NCBI GenBank assembly: GCA_013399855.1
Contig: VXAY01002115.1
Span: forward strand, 721,495-785,494
Length of the DNA stretch: 64,000 nt
Direction of reading: 5' to 3'
Source of the DNA: Oxyruncus cristatus
Taxonomy: Eukaryota > Chordata > Aves > Passeriformes > Cotingidae
The position numbers were made by a program, and so were the translations under genes. Below, piece after piece: positions 23,546-36,900 of the stretch. The notes below the pieces were generated by a model. The model was not told the origin of the DNA. It was given only the letters and a program-made list of their open reading frames with translations, and did not search any database. Numbering within the stretch: the stretch's first letter is position 1; every line of letters begins with the position of its first letter.

Positions 23546-26490
23546 TTTTATCTTGCTGAGCATAAAAGAAAATCCCTACTTGTGTTTCTGCCTTCTTGTT
23601 TGAAGAAAGGCCATGAAAGCATCTTTGTCTGCTTGATGTCAAGATACAGACTCTTAAAATGACACTTGAGCATCTTTAATGTAATTCTTTTGGACTCCAG
23701 ACAGTCATGTTTCCGTTGCTTAGATCTCTGTACCCACCTATACCTCCTCTAGTTACCTTTGCTGTATGTTTGTAATGGAAAATGTTCTCTCTCCACACGG
23801 GAAAGTTGTGTTGATTGTATGACACTTTGCTCCTATTAAGCAGGCATGTTCAAATATGTTCTTGAAGCGGTCTGTTGAAAATACGATGGTCAGGTGGAGA
23901 GGGAGAGAGAGCATTTAACGTTCACACGAAGTAGCAAACAAATATCCATGCTGGCATGCAAGGACACATATATATAGTCATATCTGGTGTTAGATTTCTG
24001 CTTTTCTTCTTTTTTTGCAAGCCTGGTTTGTCTGGAAGTCTCTAACTCTGCCCCCGGCGTGCTGCAGTTATACAGAGCTGGGTTTGGAATACCGGATTTG
24101 GGTTTGTTTTTTTTTAAATAATTGCTTATGGGCAGAGTTTTGCACCAACACCTGCAGCTGGAGCCTGTTATGGACAGGTGTCAGAGTGCCCAGCTGACCC
24201 ACCTGCAGGGGAGTGGGGTGTAGCTGGTCCCGGCACACGGGGAAGAGCTGCCGCAGGGATGGGAAGTCGGCCTGCGAGGCTTGACAAACACGCTGGGCAT
24301 ATGTCATTGTCAGTCGAGTCAGGCTGGGGACAGGGCTGTGGTTTAAAAATGATAACCAGGCTCCATAAATCAGAATGCTCCCGCTGCAGTCAAACTTCCT
24401 TGGAAAGTCTTTGAATTTGGGTAGTGCATACTAATAAATTAGCATTGGCTCTGACTAAATGCAGCAGCCGAAGCCGCTCGCTCCGGCAGAGCTCCCTCCA
24501 GGATGGATGAGCAGCTTCCAGTGCTGAGCAGGGAGACGGCGGCGGTGACTGAAGCAAGCTGTCCCTCAAAAAAAGAAAAAAAAGGGAAAAGTCAGAGTGA
24601 TTACAAGTTGACCTAATATTTTTTGGCTTCCAAGATAAACTTTATGGGCCTGATTACCCAGAAAGTATCAGGCTGTGGCATGGAGCCTAAGCCAGAGGGT
24701 GAACTCTCGGTGCTGTTGGAGTCAGTGACAAAACTCCCATCAGTTCAGCAGGATGAGGATTTCTTCCGAAGTTCACAGTGGGATAATTAGTGTCAGCTCA
24801 GTCCGGGTAAAGCACAAATAAAGCTGTCCTGCTTGTAGCTTGCAAACTTCTACAAACAGCTCAAGGCTTTGCTGGAGTTGTTTTTATTTTACTTTGAGAG
24901 ATAAACTTTCAACAGCAGAACTTTAAAGTGCAAACCCATTACTGCTTTCATACCATGTGCATTGCTCTGAATGTGGGAAATTTCCTCTGGATCCACTGAC
25001 CTTCAAAACAACAGGAGGAATGATATTAAAAACGTGGTGTTAAAGATGGTGACTGTGAATTAACATCCCAAACTCCATTTCAGCTTTGCTGTTTTGAGCT
25101 TTGTGTAGCATGCAGGCGGCTGCTCGGCTCACACAATATCCCAGGGATTTCACTGGGACTCTGCATGTCAACAGTAATCTATCTTCATGCTACATGATTC
25201 AGGTTCAGGTCATTAGTTTATACTTAGAATTAAATATTCAGTTTGATTTTAGCTCTGTGAAATGAGAGCCGAATATATAACACCTGATTTCAGAGAGCCC
25301 TGTAGTTTTACAAGTCTCTAAAATCCATGAACACACAGAAAGTGCTTTTGCTCCTCTGCCCCTGAAATGATTATAGTTGGAATGTTATTGAGATTATAGT
25401 TTTCTTTAGATGTCTTGGATTATTTTCTAAATCCATTTCTAACCCCATTTCTCCGTGGCACTTAAATAAATGAGAAGAAATGAAAGATTTTTAATTTCTA
25501 AGAGAAAATGCAAAATTATTTCCTAAGCGCCTCCTTTTATCCTCTCAGATTTCCTCAGAAAAAGAATATGATGACATCCTGATAGCTATGAAACCAAAAG
25601 AGCGCTGATTTGTACTTTGTAGGGAAATATGGTCTGAAATTACATGTCTAATGTGTAGCAATTTTTAGCTGAATATCTATTCCTGGTTTCCTAGTAAAGC
25701 AGAGTTTGCGTTGGACACACGCAGGCTGAACTGAGTAATTTTAATTTAATTGAATCTTTTATGTAGGCATTTTCCTTCTAGGGAACCTTGGCCAGTTATT
25801 CGTTTGTGAAACTTGCAATAAAATAGCAAGACAGCTCGTCAGGGATGGAAGGAAAGGGGTAATATTTAAATTATGCTGACTTTGAAGACATTGCTTTTGA
25901 TCCGTTCCTTGATTTTAAAAAAATATAAGTTTTGGTGGTTAGCATTGAAAGATTCCTTTCTGTGACTGTTTTTTTTCTCAAAGCACTTATTCTGTAGATG
26001 CCTGTTAGATAATTATATCTCATCCAGTTTACTGGTGGGGACAAGAATGCAAAGTGTAACAATTAGAGTTGTGTCTGCTCATCTTCTTTGTCTAATTTGT
26101 GTATATTGTCTGGGTGCCTTTTTCCCCTGTAAAGGGAGGTCACCTAAAATATCTTCAAATAATAACAGTTAATCTAGTGCAAGAAAGGCAATCACAGCAC
26201 TTGTGCATTCAGGCCTTTAGCTGAATCAGTTTCTAAAAAAATAAAGCCCCCATTCTGGGAGATAAAAAAAAGCCTTTCTGGAGTTATCACAGGGCGGAAA
26301 CATGATGGGTTAAAAAGCAACGCTAGAACTGTGTGGTTGGGTGAGTTGGCAGATCCAGATACATTTTGTCTGGAGTTTTATTCAAAGGGATGTAGATTCT
26401 CTGCTCCGGAACGGGAAAGTTTGCACCCTTAAAAGTTTTCGTAAATTATTTTCGATTTTCCTAATTTTAGAAGAAACCTGTAACAGAAAG
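23546..26490. other. gene-free intron stretch
   Basis: No gene is recognised. It contains a GC-richer patch at 24160-24300 and another at 24460-24560, with several CpGs. A fragment at 24716-24765 resembles the sequence at 39421-39475. The rest is AT-rich unique DNA. Confidence 0.5.
24716..24765. repeat. possible old interspersed repeat, copy 1
   Basis: The segment ggagtcagtgacaaaactccc ... cagcaggatgagga matches, with gaps and substitutions, tgaagtcaatgacaaggctccc ... gggatcaga at 39426-39470. The motif 'gaagtcaatg ... ctcccattgac ... gggatcagg' recurs in amniote genomes. I cannot name its family with certainty. Confidence 0.35.
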
Positions 26491-26950
26491 TGTCTGCCAG
26501 CAGAAAATTACCATATTGAGCTGAGGGTAGCACATAGTTCATCATCCCTCGCCTGACCCTGCCCTGTTTACTCTGCTGGGGTAGGAGCAGTGGCCGGCCA
26601 AGCTCTGCTAGTCAGAGTGTATTACCCTGTCAGGGAGAGGCCGGGCTGCTCGGATTCACCCTGAACAAATTACATACCTCACTACATCTCCGAGCAAGGT
26701 AGCAGGGTTATAACTCAGTCTAAGCACCATTCACTCTTCTATTACCTTCATAACCAAGGTCATACTAATCAACTCAATTACCAGTCCTCTTGGACATTTT
26801 CATAATGTTTTCTGCTAGTTGCTCTCCTGTGAAAATCTCCCGGTCTAAGCAAATTAATGCCATTTTTATAACTATCTGCATTTCAGGTACAGTGATCATC
26901 TTTCAGAAAGCTGCTTCATGGCAACAAATACCATCCAAATGTTAGAACAA
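26490..26950. promoter_or_regulatory. candidate conserved non-coding element
   Basis: This is a mixed-composition, repeat-free segment without open frames on the + strand beyond 26556. It contains a GC-richer core (26560-26660) next to taatgccatttttataac and tcatcatccc motifs. It stands out from its AT-rich neighbours, and an enhancer role is a guess. Confidence 0.25.
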
Positions 26951-29900
26951 CAAGGGTGTTCAGATTTATTCCTCTCTTGACCTCCTTTATTGACAAAACA
27001 AGCTTAAATATACCTTTAAATAATGCTGCGTGTGTCAGAAAGGAAGGATAAACTATGTTGGTTTAACTTTTAGGAATCTGCAGCTCCTCCAGGAAGGCTG
27101 ATCAGGAAGCCTGGTGTTATGTGTTGCTTAATTTTTGGACAATCCTTTAAATGTCCCATTCAGTGTTTCAAATACAAAGACTATCTCTCTGTAAATGTTT
27201 CCTCAGTGTAAGCCTATCTCCCTAATCTTTATGTTTCTCTGAATGCTATTCTCAAAAATTCTCCCCATACAAGATTTTAGTAAAAATATTAATGCCTAAA
27301 TATTTATTTTGGAAATTCCTAATATTTGCACAGCCACGTCTTTTAAAATCTCTGAAAACTATTATGGCATCAGGCAAAACAATCAGAGTGCACTAATTTT
27401 TCAATAATTTATATTTCTTCAGGGCTAAATTCTTCCCTTAGGCAGATTTTCCCACTGGAAAAATTCATTTGGTCTCTCTTCAGGACTATGGTGTTCAGTG
27501 GAACAAACAAGAGACTTTTAGTTCCTCCTGATTCTCAGTGGGATCTCTTGAGACACAGCTCTGTAGTCTCACCCTCACGTGATTCCTTTGGGAACAGGTG
27601 TTTCATTTCCCTTAGACCCAAGTCTCCTATAACCCCCTACAGAAATGCTTGCAGTTGACTCTAATTCCTACTGACTTGTTTTGAAATAGGCTCAGAGAAT
27701 TTACAGGTGGTGTGTGTTATTTCTAGCCATGTCCTCTCTCGCTTTCACCACCTCAGAAGCGCCTATGATCCCCCCGAGCTACCTTGATGCATCCTGGGGT
27801 AAGAAAGGGGGTAAATATGACACAGCTGGTGGCCCTGACCCTGCACTTGGAAAGGGTCTCATCCACTCTCATCGGGCTGAACCCATCTTTGTGTAAAGAG
27901 ATTTCCCTATTTCATGCACTCTGGAAGTTTAAGGCAGTTGACTGACTTTGCTCCGCTCCGTAATCTCAAAAAAGCACAATCATAACTGGCATTTGTCACC
28001 TCTGTAAAACAAGACCTACCTTAAAAATTCAAGTGTTTAAAATTGGCATTTCTGAGCCCCTAGTTGAAAGCAGGTTTTCAGCAGAAGCTTGACAAAATGC
28101 ATCATTTCCACAAAAAGGGCAAGGGGAGAGACTGCCAGGTGGTTTGTGTAACGTGGCTACCCCTGGCCCAGCAGCGAGAAGAGTTATAGCTACTTGAAAT
28201 TTTGATATATATGATGTCCCATGCACTGAACTATGAAGCCCAGTGGTTCCTGGAATATTGAATTGATATTGTAGCAGCTTCAAAACTGACCTGCAATAAA
28301 TATGTTGTTGTTCTGCATTTGTGCTGTTGCTGTTAGCATTTAGCAAGGTGACCGACTCTGGGAAAATGGAAAACTTCTTTCCTAGAGAGCAGTGTGGAAC
28401 TAGAAGTGTTGCCAAGAAGTGTTTAAAATATGAACCCACAGGTGCCTGAATTAATCAAGGCTCCTCTGCACTTGGGTAACTTTTAAGCACCTGGTTCTGG
28501 ATACACAAGTGTTTGCTGAATGCTTTACTGAAAGTTTTGTATGAAGTAATAATATTAAATCAAAACTTGTTCAGAGCGAGGTCTTGAGGTATGATAATCA
28601 TATGGACAAAAATAAGGGGGTTCTAAGCCCCTCTCTTTCACATATTGGTAGTGCTTGCCCCTCCTAAATGCTCTCTGTGTTTTTCTGCCTCACTTTTTGT
28701 CTCTATTCAGCAGTGTCCATGCTTTAATTCAAATGTGAACTTTCATTACTATCTGTGCCCCAAAGGAGGTGTTGGCTGTTGTTAATAATGCAGAAGATTT
28801 TAATTTATGCTTCATCCAATGTAAAAATCACAGCACCCCTGCTGCTGAGAGCCCTTTTCTGTCCCCTTATACAAACTGGTTGATCCGTATTTAATATTGG
28901 TAATACTCTTCCAGCTTTTCTAAGTATTTTGATGCAGTTGATCAGAGGTCATTTTACTTTTATAGCCATTATACTGATGTATAATTCTCTTTTATTGATG
29001 AGTCCTCAATGTATGACTATAATTATATTGGGTGCAATAAGCAATATTATGAGGGATTTTGCTTCTTCATCCTGTTTGTTTGAAGTCTCAACTGTAGGGC
29101 CAATTTTCACATTCCTTAAAGAAAGAATTGCTAAAATAAATTCAATCACAGAAGCTTTTAAAATTTGAAATCTCAGGAAGCTAATTAGCATTTCCTTTTA
29201 AGAGTGCTTCCTGCTTTTTTATGTACATATAGATTTGGACCTCAGATGGGCCTGGCACCTCTCCAACATCAAGATCACGTGATTATTTTTTTTTTTAATT
29301 TTTTCTTTTTATTTTGCCCTATAGAACATCAAGCTTTTGCAGAGCATCATGGCAATTAAAGAAACAAAAGAGGAAAAAAAAAGGGGGGGGAAAAGTCCAT
29401 CATTATTGCCTTTTTACCCCAGGTACACAGTGATCATGTATTAACAGGGTACTTTAAAAATTGTGGTTATGTTGTTTTGCTTCACACTCAGATGATATAG
29501 CCATACCAAAAATGCAGTGGTGTTGTGCAATCTTCCTATGTTTTCTAGCAATAAATGCAGCATTTGGAAATAAATACTTTTATAATCCATGCATACTGTA
29601 ATGCACCAAGGTGCTCATTTGTTTATGGGCTGGCTGGTAAACACTGCAGTTGTGTAAGATACTGGCAGCATAAAACGCTGTGTACAATAGCTATGTGACT
29701 AAATCTACATACCAGCAATATGATCTCTTAATAAATCTTTGCACAGCACATATCCAAAGAGCTGCCAAGTGAAAAAGGGGATTTTGGTCATGTAACTAAT
29801 GAGAGATCCATGTATTTCCTTCCCAAATCTGTATATTCAAACAAAGGCTGAGGTGGAATGTTAATACCAGACTCATACTCACAGTGTAAAGTCAGTTTGC

Positions 29901-32892
29901 ACAGTGTTTTTTGCTTTCTTTAAGGTATGATCCACATTATGCTCTGCATCAAGCTTTTGCACTCGTGCACATTTTTATTTTTAAAGGAAACACAGTGGCC
30001 TGTGAGCTGATGGGAGCAGGAGGGATAAGGGAATAATGATTCAGGTTTTAATAAAGAAATTCTTCCTATGAGGGAGGAGAGGAGATGACTGTGGCTTTAA
30101 TAAAAGAGAAAAAAATCTGCCAGCATCAAGAAAAACAAACAAAAAAAATAATTCAGAGTTCAACATGTACATGTGAGATGCTTCCAAAGAGAAGTGCTTA
30201 CAACCTTTGAAGAAAATGTGACTTTTTTGGGTTTTACTAAAGGTCTTCGGAGTAAAGAAAGGGTGGCTTTGTTTAGCAAGATCCCCTGTAGTTACTCAGT
30301 GGGACAGGAAGGTAAAACAGCAAGTTCCTGTGTTGTATCATAGTCCAAAGTTTAAATAGGATGAACTTCAATACCAGAAACCAGGCCAAGGTTCTGTGCT
30401 ACACAGGATTCACAGTTATTTTTTAAGAGTATCTATGACAGGATGCTGATAAATATCTGTATTATTAATGAGTCATGGTTCATGTTAGCCAGATCTTTGG
30501 TGATATTTTCGCTCATAGATATTCAAGTAGTGGTGGGAAAATAGCTGATTGTCAGGTTTAGGTAAACTTTCCATTTGCTTCGCTGTTCTAAATCATTAGT
30601 CAAGTAGTATTTATAAACCTGTGCTTAGCAATTATGGTGCTTTTCTTGAGATGAAACTTTCATTTGATACTCCCCAAGTCAGGGTGCTCCCCTGACTCTG
30701 TGTTTTATCTCCTTCAACTCAGAAGAACCAACTTGCATGATATAAAACCTGTGGCACTGAGTTTCCCAGTACCTCCCTATGTGAACATTAACCAGCCCAG
30801 AGAAAATTCCTGTGGTGGGTTCACATGTGTGATGCCGTATCAATAAATCATACTGTGGCTTCGTTAGTGGGGAGGAATTATTTTAAGGACTTAAGAATTT
30901 TTAATCTCAATCCATTTTTCCTTTCAATAGCAAGTTGCAGGAGCTGGTATCAGTGTCAGCACCTAAGCTGGGGTAGCTGCTGTATGTGACTGATACTGAT
31001 GCTGCTTCTTCTGTCCTCACCCAAAGGAAAATCAAGTAGCTGTAATGAAGAGCAGACATTGTTCTGCCATCCCAGAAAAAACGTTTCATTCTTCTTTATC
31101 AGAGCTGGACAAAGCAGAACATTTCTGTGCTGTAGTGATGGTCTTCACCAAACTTGAACCTGACTCAGAGCACTGGAGGAGAGCAAAGCAATGCACATTT
31201 TAGTATCTTTTTGACCTCCTGGTTCCCTATGCCCTTTTCTTTTCCTTTTTCTTTTCACTTATATTGGATTTTCACAGTATTTCTCGCACACGAATTCAGA
31301 GAGTTGTGAGAGGTTGATGACCCCACACTGAAGTCTTGGGTGCTGCTAGATGCTCTGCAACTGGTCACTTTGACTCTGGTTTTCCTTGTTTTAAGATTTT
31401 TAGGAACATCAAAAATTCTTTCTGTAGACGTGGCATTTTTTTCCTGCGGTTTATCTTTCTGCCATGACTGTTGTTCCAGGTAGAGGGGCTGTCTTCTGGC
31501 ATTGCTCATTTGACAAGGGATAAAACGGTTCTGAATGATGCTTTTCACACGCAGTACCTGCCTTTGGAACTCCCGGCTCTGCGGGACTGCTCTGGGTTGA
31601 ACCCCTCCACAACTGTTGTTTGCTGATTTTTAGGTGACACATTATCAGTTATGCATGAAGTGATGGATTTCTGCTGAATTCTGGTAGGCTCTCAGCAGCA
31701 GAGCCCCTTTATGCCCTTCATTTGCCTCAACGAGGGGAGTCACTGCGGTCATATGCAAATCTTGCCATAATTACCCACGATTTTCTCACTTCCACACTGA
31801 CGGGCTGCACCAGAGCTTCCACTCCAGGTCTGCTGGGAAACTTCACCCATGAGCTTAGCCCCTACCTAGAAGTATTTCCCTTGCTCTCCAAATTTAACAC
31901 TGATTTTGTTCTGAAGTGGCTCTAAGCCCTGGTTTGGTCTGACAGCACAAAAAAATCTTCTTTATTTTGCAAACTGCAGACCAGACCAGCTGGTTTTCTA
32001 GAGCTGGTAATTTTATTTTCAATAATGCAAGTCTGGAGAAACTCAGCTTGTTGACCACCAGAACACAATGGTATGTCTCTATCCAAAGCAGAGGAGTTAA
32101 TTTGTGATGGGGTAACTTTATGTCTTAGTGGAAAGGTGAGTGTGTGAGGCTTGTGCCACAGTCGGAATATGCCTGCAAATAGACATTTCTGATGGGTAAT
32201 ATAGTCACTTAAATGTACACTCACCCAAACTGGACACTGTAAGCCAAAAGTTATGCTGTTTTAATGAGAGCTTTGTAATTAGGTTGTTCATTTGCTGGGC
32301 AAAATTGTCATTAGTAGAGGAAGGTTTTAGTAATTCACCTTTTTATATAAAGAATATAATGAATCACTAACATTCTCCTAGATACAGACCACGATTATTT
32401 CTACTTCCTGCCTTGAAAACATCTTGTTTCAAATTAGGTTTATCTGCTGTCTAAAACTAAATACAATGAATAGATGTATAATAAAATCTTTTAATTGTCT
32501 TAGCATATGTTGCTTTTATTAGGTGAGAATAATTGCATTCATGGGATCACCTACAAAGTCCTTTAGAATATAAAATTGAAATGGCTTCACACTGAGTGCA
32601 CAAGTCCTTCTGAGCCGTGCCATTTTCCCCTTCACTGCCTCTTGTCCCCCTTTCACTGTAAAGTTCACATTGAAGTGTGACAAGAGACACTTGACAACTG
32701 ACACATGCTGGATCTTATCAGCAGTGAGTGCAGTCATGGGCCCTGACTGAAGAGCGATTGTCATTTCTACACCATTTATTCCTCTCCTAGCCTCATTGCT
32801 CGCTTCCTTTCTGAGGAAATTTTCCCTGTTAAAGTACTGTACTTGTCGTTCTTTTTTTGGTGCGTGTCTGTGGGGGTTTTTTCTATTTTTTT
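26951..32892. other. gene-free intron stretch
   Basis: No gene is recognised. A reverse frame of 136 codons (28029-28439) has no domain I know. An A9G8 run lies at 29374-29390 and a T run at 29287-29297. Paired 97- and 63-codon reverse frames at 31255-31642 overlap each other and are read as chance. Confidence 0.55.
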
Positions 32893-32928
32893 CTTTTTTT
32901 TTTTTTTTTTCCCCCTCCCNNNNNNNNN

Positions 32929-32962
<34 letters not shown>

Positions 32963-32968
32963 CCCCCT
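32893..32968. repeat. poly-T tract with 9-base assembly gap
   Basis: T18 (about 32893-32910) with ccccctccc is followed by nine N (32920-32928). T34 (32929-32962) with ccccctcac comes after the gap. The same T-then-CCCCCTC pattern on both sides of a tiny gap suggests that one locus was assembled twice or that the tract length is wrong. Open frames of 61-150 codons here are only poly-F or poly-K translations. Confidence 0.9.
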
Positions 32969-33589
32969 CACGGAAGGATTTTGTTATGCATTCATCCCAT
33001 AGGCAAGCCTCTAACAGACTTCCTCTAACCTCTTAGTGTCAGGACTGCTCTAAGCTGATTCAGGCTAATAAAAGCAACCCAACAAAGCTTTGATGGTGTC
33101 ATTACATCTTCCTTAAATCCCCTTCCTTGCTAACATCCAATAATTCTATTACCTCTAATCAATTCACAGGCCTATTTTATTTGAAAGGAAGAGAAATCAA
33201 CTTCAAACCATGCCGGTGCAGTTTGCCCAGCCTTCACAGAAGGTGATGATGTTTCTGCCATGGCTTCAATTGACTCTTTAAGTGAGTTCTGGGCTATTGA
33301 GCAGTCTGAACTTTTATCTGTTCTCTGCCAGCCCAAGCCAACAACAGCAGAAAATAGACCGTTGTTGCCTCTTGGAAGTTTCTCCACTTCTACGTGGCAC
33401 TGTGTGTCATTTCTGTAGTGTAGATAGCGTAAGCGATTGATAAATTGAGAGTACTGAGGGTGAGGCATCAACTTCTGGCAGGAGTTCTTAAATGCGGGAG
33501 TTTGGCCACTCTGTTTTAAATTAGCTATTCCTGTAATTCTTTGTATTGGAGTTCCCTGATTTTTCCTTTTTTTTTTTTTTTTTTGAACG
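32969..33589. other. gene-free intron stretch
   Basis: No gene is seen. A reverse 99-codon frame (33172-33471) has no recognisable domain. A T18 run lies at 33567-33584, shortly before the next candidate element. Confidence 0.5.
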
Positions 33590-33915
33590 GGAATTTTGCC
33601 GCTGTTGTTTGAACTTACTAGAGCTTTTGCGCGTGCTCAAGCCCACCAGGGTGATTGTTGGATTTTGTCATTAATACTGCAGAGATGTCTGAGAGAGCTC
33701 CCAGGCTATGTTCATGCATCGTTGTCTGACGGGGGCTGTGTCTGCCAAAGAGCTTATTGCCCCCAGCTCACGTCAAGCTGCGCGTCACGATCGCTCTGAC
33801 AGAACTGCTGCCACCACTGCCCTGACACAGCGCTTGCAAAATAAGCCTGGTACCTTCAGCAGCTTAAATAATTGGTCTCTGCGAAGGCAGCCTTTAACTG
33901 AAACATCTGAGTGAT
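33590..33915. promoter_or_regulatory. candidate conserved non-coding element
   Basis: This is a balanced-GC, repeat-free segment with scattered CpGs (gcgcgtgctc, gctgcgcgtcacgatcgctc) between a poly-T run and AT-rich intron. It has the look of a constrained element, but no motif decides its role. Frames of 67-68 codons cross it without a domain. Confidence 0.25.
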
Positions 33916-36900
33916 TCAGGGAGCAGCTGGGGCTGCAGGTAGTGCAGGGTGGTACCTGCTGGAAGGCAGGGAATGGTGAGCGGCAGAATGTGGGGGAGAG
34001 GTTCTAACATCTCTAACTGGCATGGAAGGAGCCAGTAAAGGACTTTGGAGCATGCTCTGCGTCATCAAACTTGGCTCCCCAAAGGAATTTCAGCCAGATC
34101 ATCTATCCACAGAAATGCACCCTTCTTAGTTGGTGGTGGTTATTCCTGGTTCTGTGGCAGCATGAAGCATAAATGTACATTGGATATCAAGATGCCCCAA
34201 GAGCTTGACACTGAGCAGATGGATGACACCCAGGCCCTTACCCCAACAAAACTAGGGTGTAGTTAAGAAAATACCCTCTCCATAACGTGCTGCTGAGAAG
34301 AGTCTTCATGTTCAGAACTAGCTAACTTTTATCTGGGTCAAGGCTCCACCATGTTTCTAAGAGAGTTTTTAAGAGTATGTTGCTATTGTCGCTTTTCTTA
34401 ATGAGAAACATGCATCATTTCATCATGCTTTGGTTTCCTCCTTTATCTCCTCGTCTATACAAAAGGCGGAGTAGTGGGCATCCTGTTCTCTCCCACGCTG
34501 TCGTAGTTGTTGCTTTCAGAATAAGTTGAATTTAAACTCTGAACTGAGGAGGAATTCATTGCTGTCCTCGGGTTGGTTAGCAGTTACTCACGCAGAGCCC
34601 CTGGGATGACTCAGCTAAGCGTGGGCGGCAAACCAACACAAGTCAGGATTGCCCGCGCTCTGTACCCAACATCTATTTTACTCATTAAACTGTGGCCTGG
34701 ATTGTTTGGAAATATGAGGGCTTTGTTTTCTACCCAGTATGCTCATACTGTTAAGAATAAAGCATGTCTTTTCTGTAAACATCTGTCAATCAGTTAAAAA
34801 TTACAGAAGCTTTTCAAAGCACGCTTTGGGGATGTTGCTTGTAATTTCAGTTGTCACACGCAATACACCTTGTACAGCAGGATTTCATCGCTCTCAATTG
34901 CCAAGAGAGATTTCTAAGCGTACGTGACATGTAAATGACACTGGTGTCACAGCACATAAGGCTGTGGTTACGCTCGTGTCTGTTCCCACGTGTGCTGCCT
35001 CTGAACCTGCACGTCGCAGGAGTTCACAGCTCGGCCAAGCACCGCGCGCTCCGGCCCCGCATCCCGCTTGGGACTGGCAGCTCACCCAGCCAGGCTGGCC
35101 CCCAAGCCCAGGCCATGGGATCATGGAGCTGGATGATTTCCCTGCAGCAGTAGCTGATGGCAGGTGCTGGGGACAGCCTACGGGGGCCCACGGCAGCAGT
35201 GTCACCGCCTGATGGTCCTTCCCCAGTGCCAGGGTTGGCAAGAGGAATAATTGGTTCTGATTGAAGTGAAGTTAAAATTTAGAACCTGGATAGTGGTGGT
35301 GATTTATGACACTGTAACTGAACCATAGGTTTTAATAATGTATTTTAGCTCCTACAAAGATGGAAGAAATGTATCCACTTCTATTATGCTAAAAGGGAGA
35401 GGGAGCTTTGCATGGAGGTACTTGTTCCAAAATGCAAAGTTCATATGAATTTCTCTTTTTGATCACCTCGGGAAACAAGAAAGGTTTAAATGTACTTTTC
35501 CTGCATGTGGATGGACATCCTGTTAATGTCTCTGGTCATGAGAATTTAAGTTCAGTTTTTCACATTACCATTTTTTTAACTCCTCCAGTACACCATCAGG
35601 CAAAAAGTACCTAGAGAAGGTATTTAAAGTCATTCAGAATAAAAAATTTTAGTCTGTTGAATTAAACTCCTTGCAGCAGAATCCCTGGACTTCCAGTTAA
35701 ATATTCTTTTTATATTATGATTTATGAACTGAGTCATGACAAACTTCTGCCCTTCAATTTCAGCACTCAAGGAGAGAAGAGGTGGGCAATTTACAGGTTA
35801 ATATTTTCTTTAGGTCTGTGTATCACTTGTTTATTTAGAGATAATTTGATTAAGGAAGTAAAGAACATGCAAGAATGGGTTTTGTTAGTAGTATGTTTCT
35901 ACATCAATCATAATTTGATTACTGGAAGTCCATCCTGTTATCAGATATATTTCTCATCAAATATTAGTTAGACGTGGACAATACTGTGGAACTTCATCAC
36001 TCTGTCACAATGTTCAAACCAACATAATTTCTTTTGCATTTTAACATAAGTATTTGATTTATTGAATTGAAGTGTTGGAATTTATTTTCTTTAAAATTAG
36101 TTTTAAGTAGTTTTTTGATTACCAAGATATTGAAAACAGACCCCCAAACTTCTTCATTTCATAGCCAAAAGCTGCAGAAATACAAACCATAAATCCATTT
36201 CTGGAATTAGGCTTGATGAGTTCATGGGAGAGAGGAACGTTAGAAGGACTAGAGAAAATGGGAACAGAAAGGAAAGGGATGAGGGAACCTTGACAAAGTG
36301 GATCTGTTAATTAGTTAAATCACCCGTGGGATCAGAAACCAGAGCTGCCCATGGCCTGCAGTCAACAAGGGATTTCTTACCTTTCTCAGTCTCTGAGATC
36401 AACACCAGGTATAACAGAGATAAAACATTTTGATTATAAGATTCAAAGAGCCTGCCCAGCAAGATAATGTGGGTTTAAACCACCACGATAATTCCAAAAT
36501 CAGTTTGATTTCCAGTTTCTCCATGTTGTGATATCAGAGAATCCCAAGCCAAGAAGTGGTTGGTTTGGAACAGATGGACTGGAAGGAAAGGAGATATAAG
36601 TAAGGGAATGCATGGGAAGAGAAAAAGAGTGAAGATCAGGATGAAAGAGTTATGAGAAACTGTTCTGTTTTAGGATGTAAGTGGGATGATAATTTATTTT
36701 GTTCCTGGCACAATGGAACTGCTTAAAGGGAGAAATTATTAGCTCTTCTTGATCATTAAACCAAATGGGGAATTTGGAATGCAGACAGCTGGGAAAACAG
36801 AGGTTTTGAGGAAGAAGCTGACTTACTCATTTATTAGGACTATCTGCATCCGATGTAATTGCCATCTCAGTTCTGGAATAGCAAGTTATGGATTTACAGA

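Noticed and set aside
28029..28439. 136-codon open frame on -
   Set aside because: No domain or retro-gene signature such as a poly-A tail or target-site duplication. Treated as chance.
32519..32971. 150-codon open frame on -, the longest in the window
   Set aside because: It begins in the poly-T/gap region as a poly-lysine run including unknown residues. The remainder has no domain.
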